From Pseudomonadota bacterium (GTDB lineage Bacteria > Pseudomonadota > Alphaproteobacteria > Rhizobiales > Xanthobacteraceae), in the NCBI GenBank assembly GCA_021779635.1, contig JAJYAH010000122.1, positions 1 to 12,447 on the forward strand: a stretch of DNA of 12,447 nucleotides. Reading direction: 5' to 3'. Below the pieces are notes generated by a model. It worked only from the letters and a program-made list of their open reading frames with translations. It was not told the DNA's origin and did no database searches. This document shows, one piece after another, positions 12,439 to 12,447 of the stretch (within the stretch, counting starts at the first letter, position 1; each line of letters starts with the position of its first letter). A program made the translations under genes and the position numbers.

Positions 12439-12447
12439 TTGTTATAT

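Overview
The window looks like chromosomal DNA from an alphaproteobacterium of the Bradyrhizobium/Rhodopseudomonas group. The grounds are high GC, strongly GC-rich third codon positions, a DUF4403 protein, an orphan branched-chain-amino-acid-type binding protein, a Rhodobacter-type phospholipid methyltransferase-like protein, and interspersed palindromic repeats of a kind I remember from that group. This placement is from memory, without a search. No rRNA, tRNA, transposase, phage gene or CRISPR array is visible.

Layout, left to right. A small secreted lytic transglycosylase (20-514, minus) is followed by a divergent 497-residue polytopic membrane protein resembling GT-C glycosyltransferases (754-2247). 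Next comes a 64-residue zinc-ribbon protein (2436-2630), which converges on a two-component pair. The OmpR-type response regulator (3972-4718, minus) and the HAMP/EnvZ-like histidine kinase (2653-3975, minus) overlap by four bases. Divergent from the regulator is a Ser/Gly-rich protein with a two-fold internal repeat (4882-5505). A secreted PRC-barrel protein (5798-6325) has a candidate general-stress (EcfG-type) promoter. It converges on an orphan periplasmic substrate-binding protein (6550-7764, minus), which is divergent from a dodecin-family gene (7964-8176). A membrane-anchored DUF4403 protein (8419-9987, minus) faces a roughly 510-bp intergenic stretch. A GT4 glycosyltransferase (10501-11556) and a class I SAM methyltransferase (11588-12274) then form a likely operon. 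The window ends in two long, near-perfect palindromic elements (12271-12349 and 12363-12438).

The genes are mostly single-gene or two-gene units with cell-envelope themes: peptidoglycan, membrane sugar transfer, membrane lipid head groups, periplasmic binding and envelope sensing. The best-supported functional pairings are the response regulator with the kinase, and the GT4 enzyme with the methyltransferase; the latter could be a membrane-lipid remodelling unit. I see no obvious new multi-gene defence or biosynthetic system. The most distinctive signals are the pair of homologous, oppositely oriented hairpin elements with compensatory changes at the right end, the dodecin that lacks the flavin-binding Trp and Gln, and a structured leader upstream of that dodecin.
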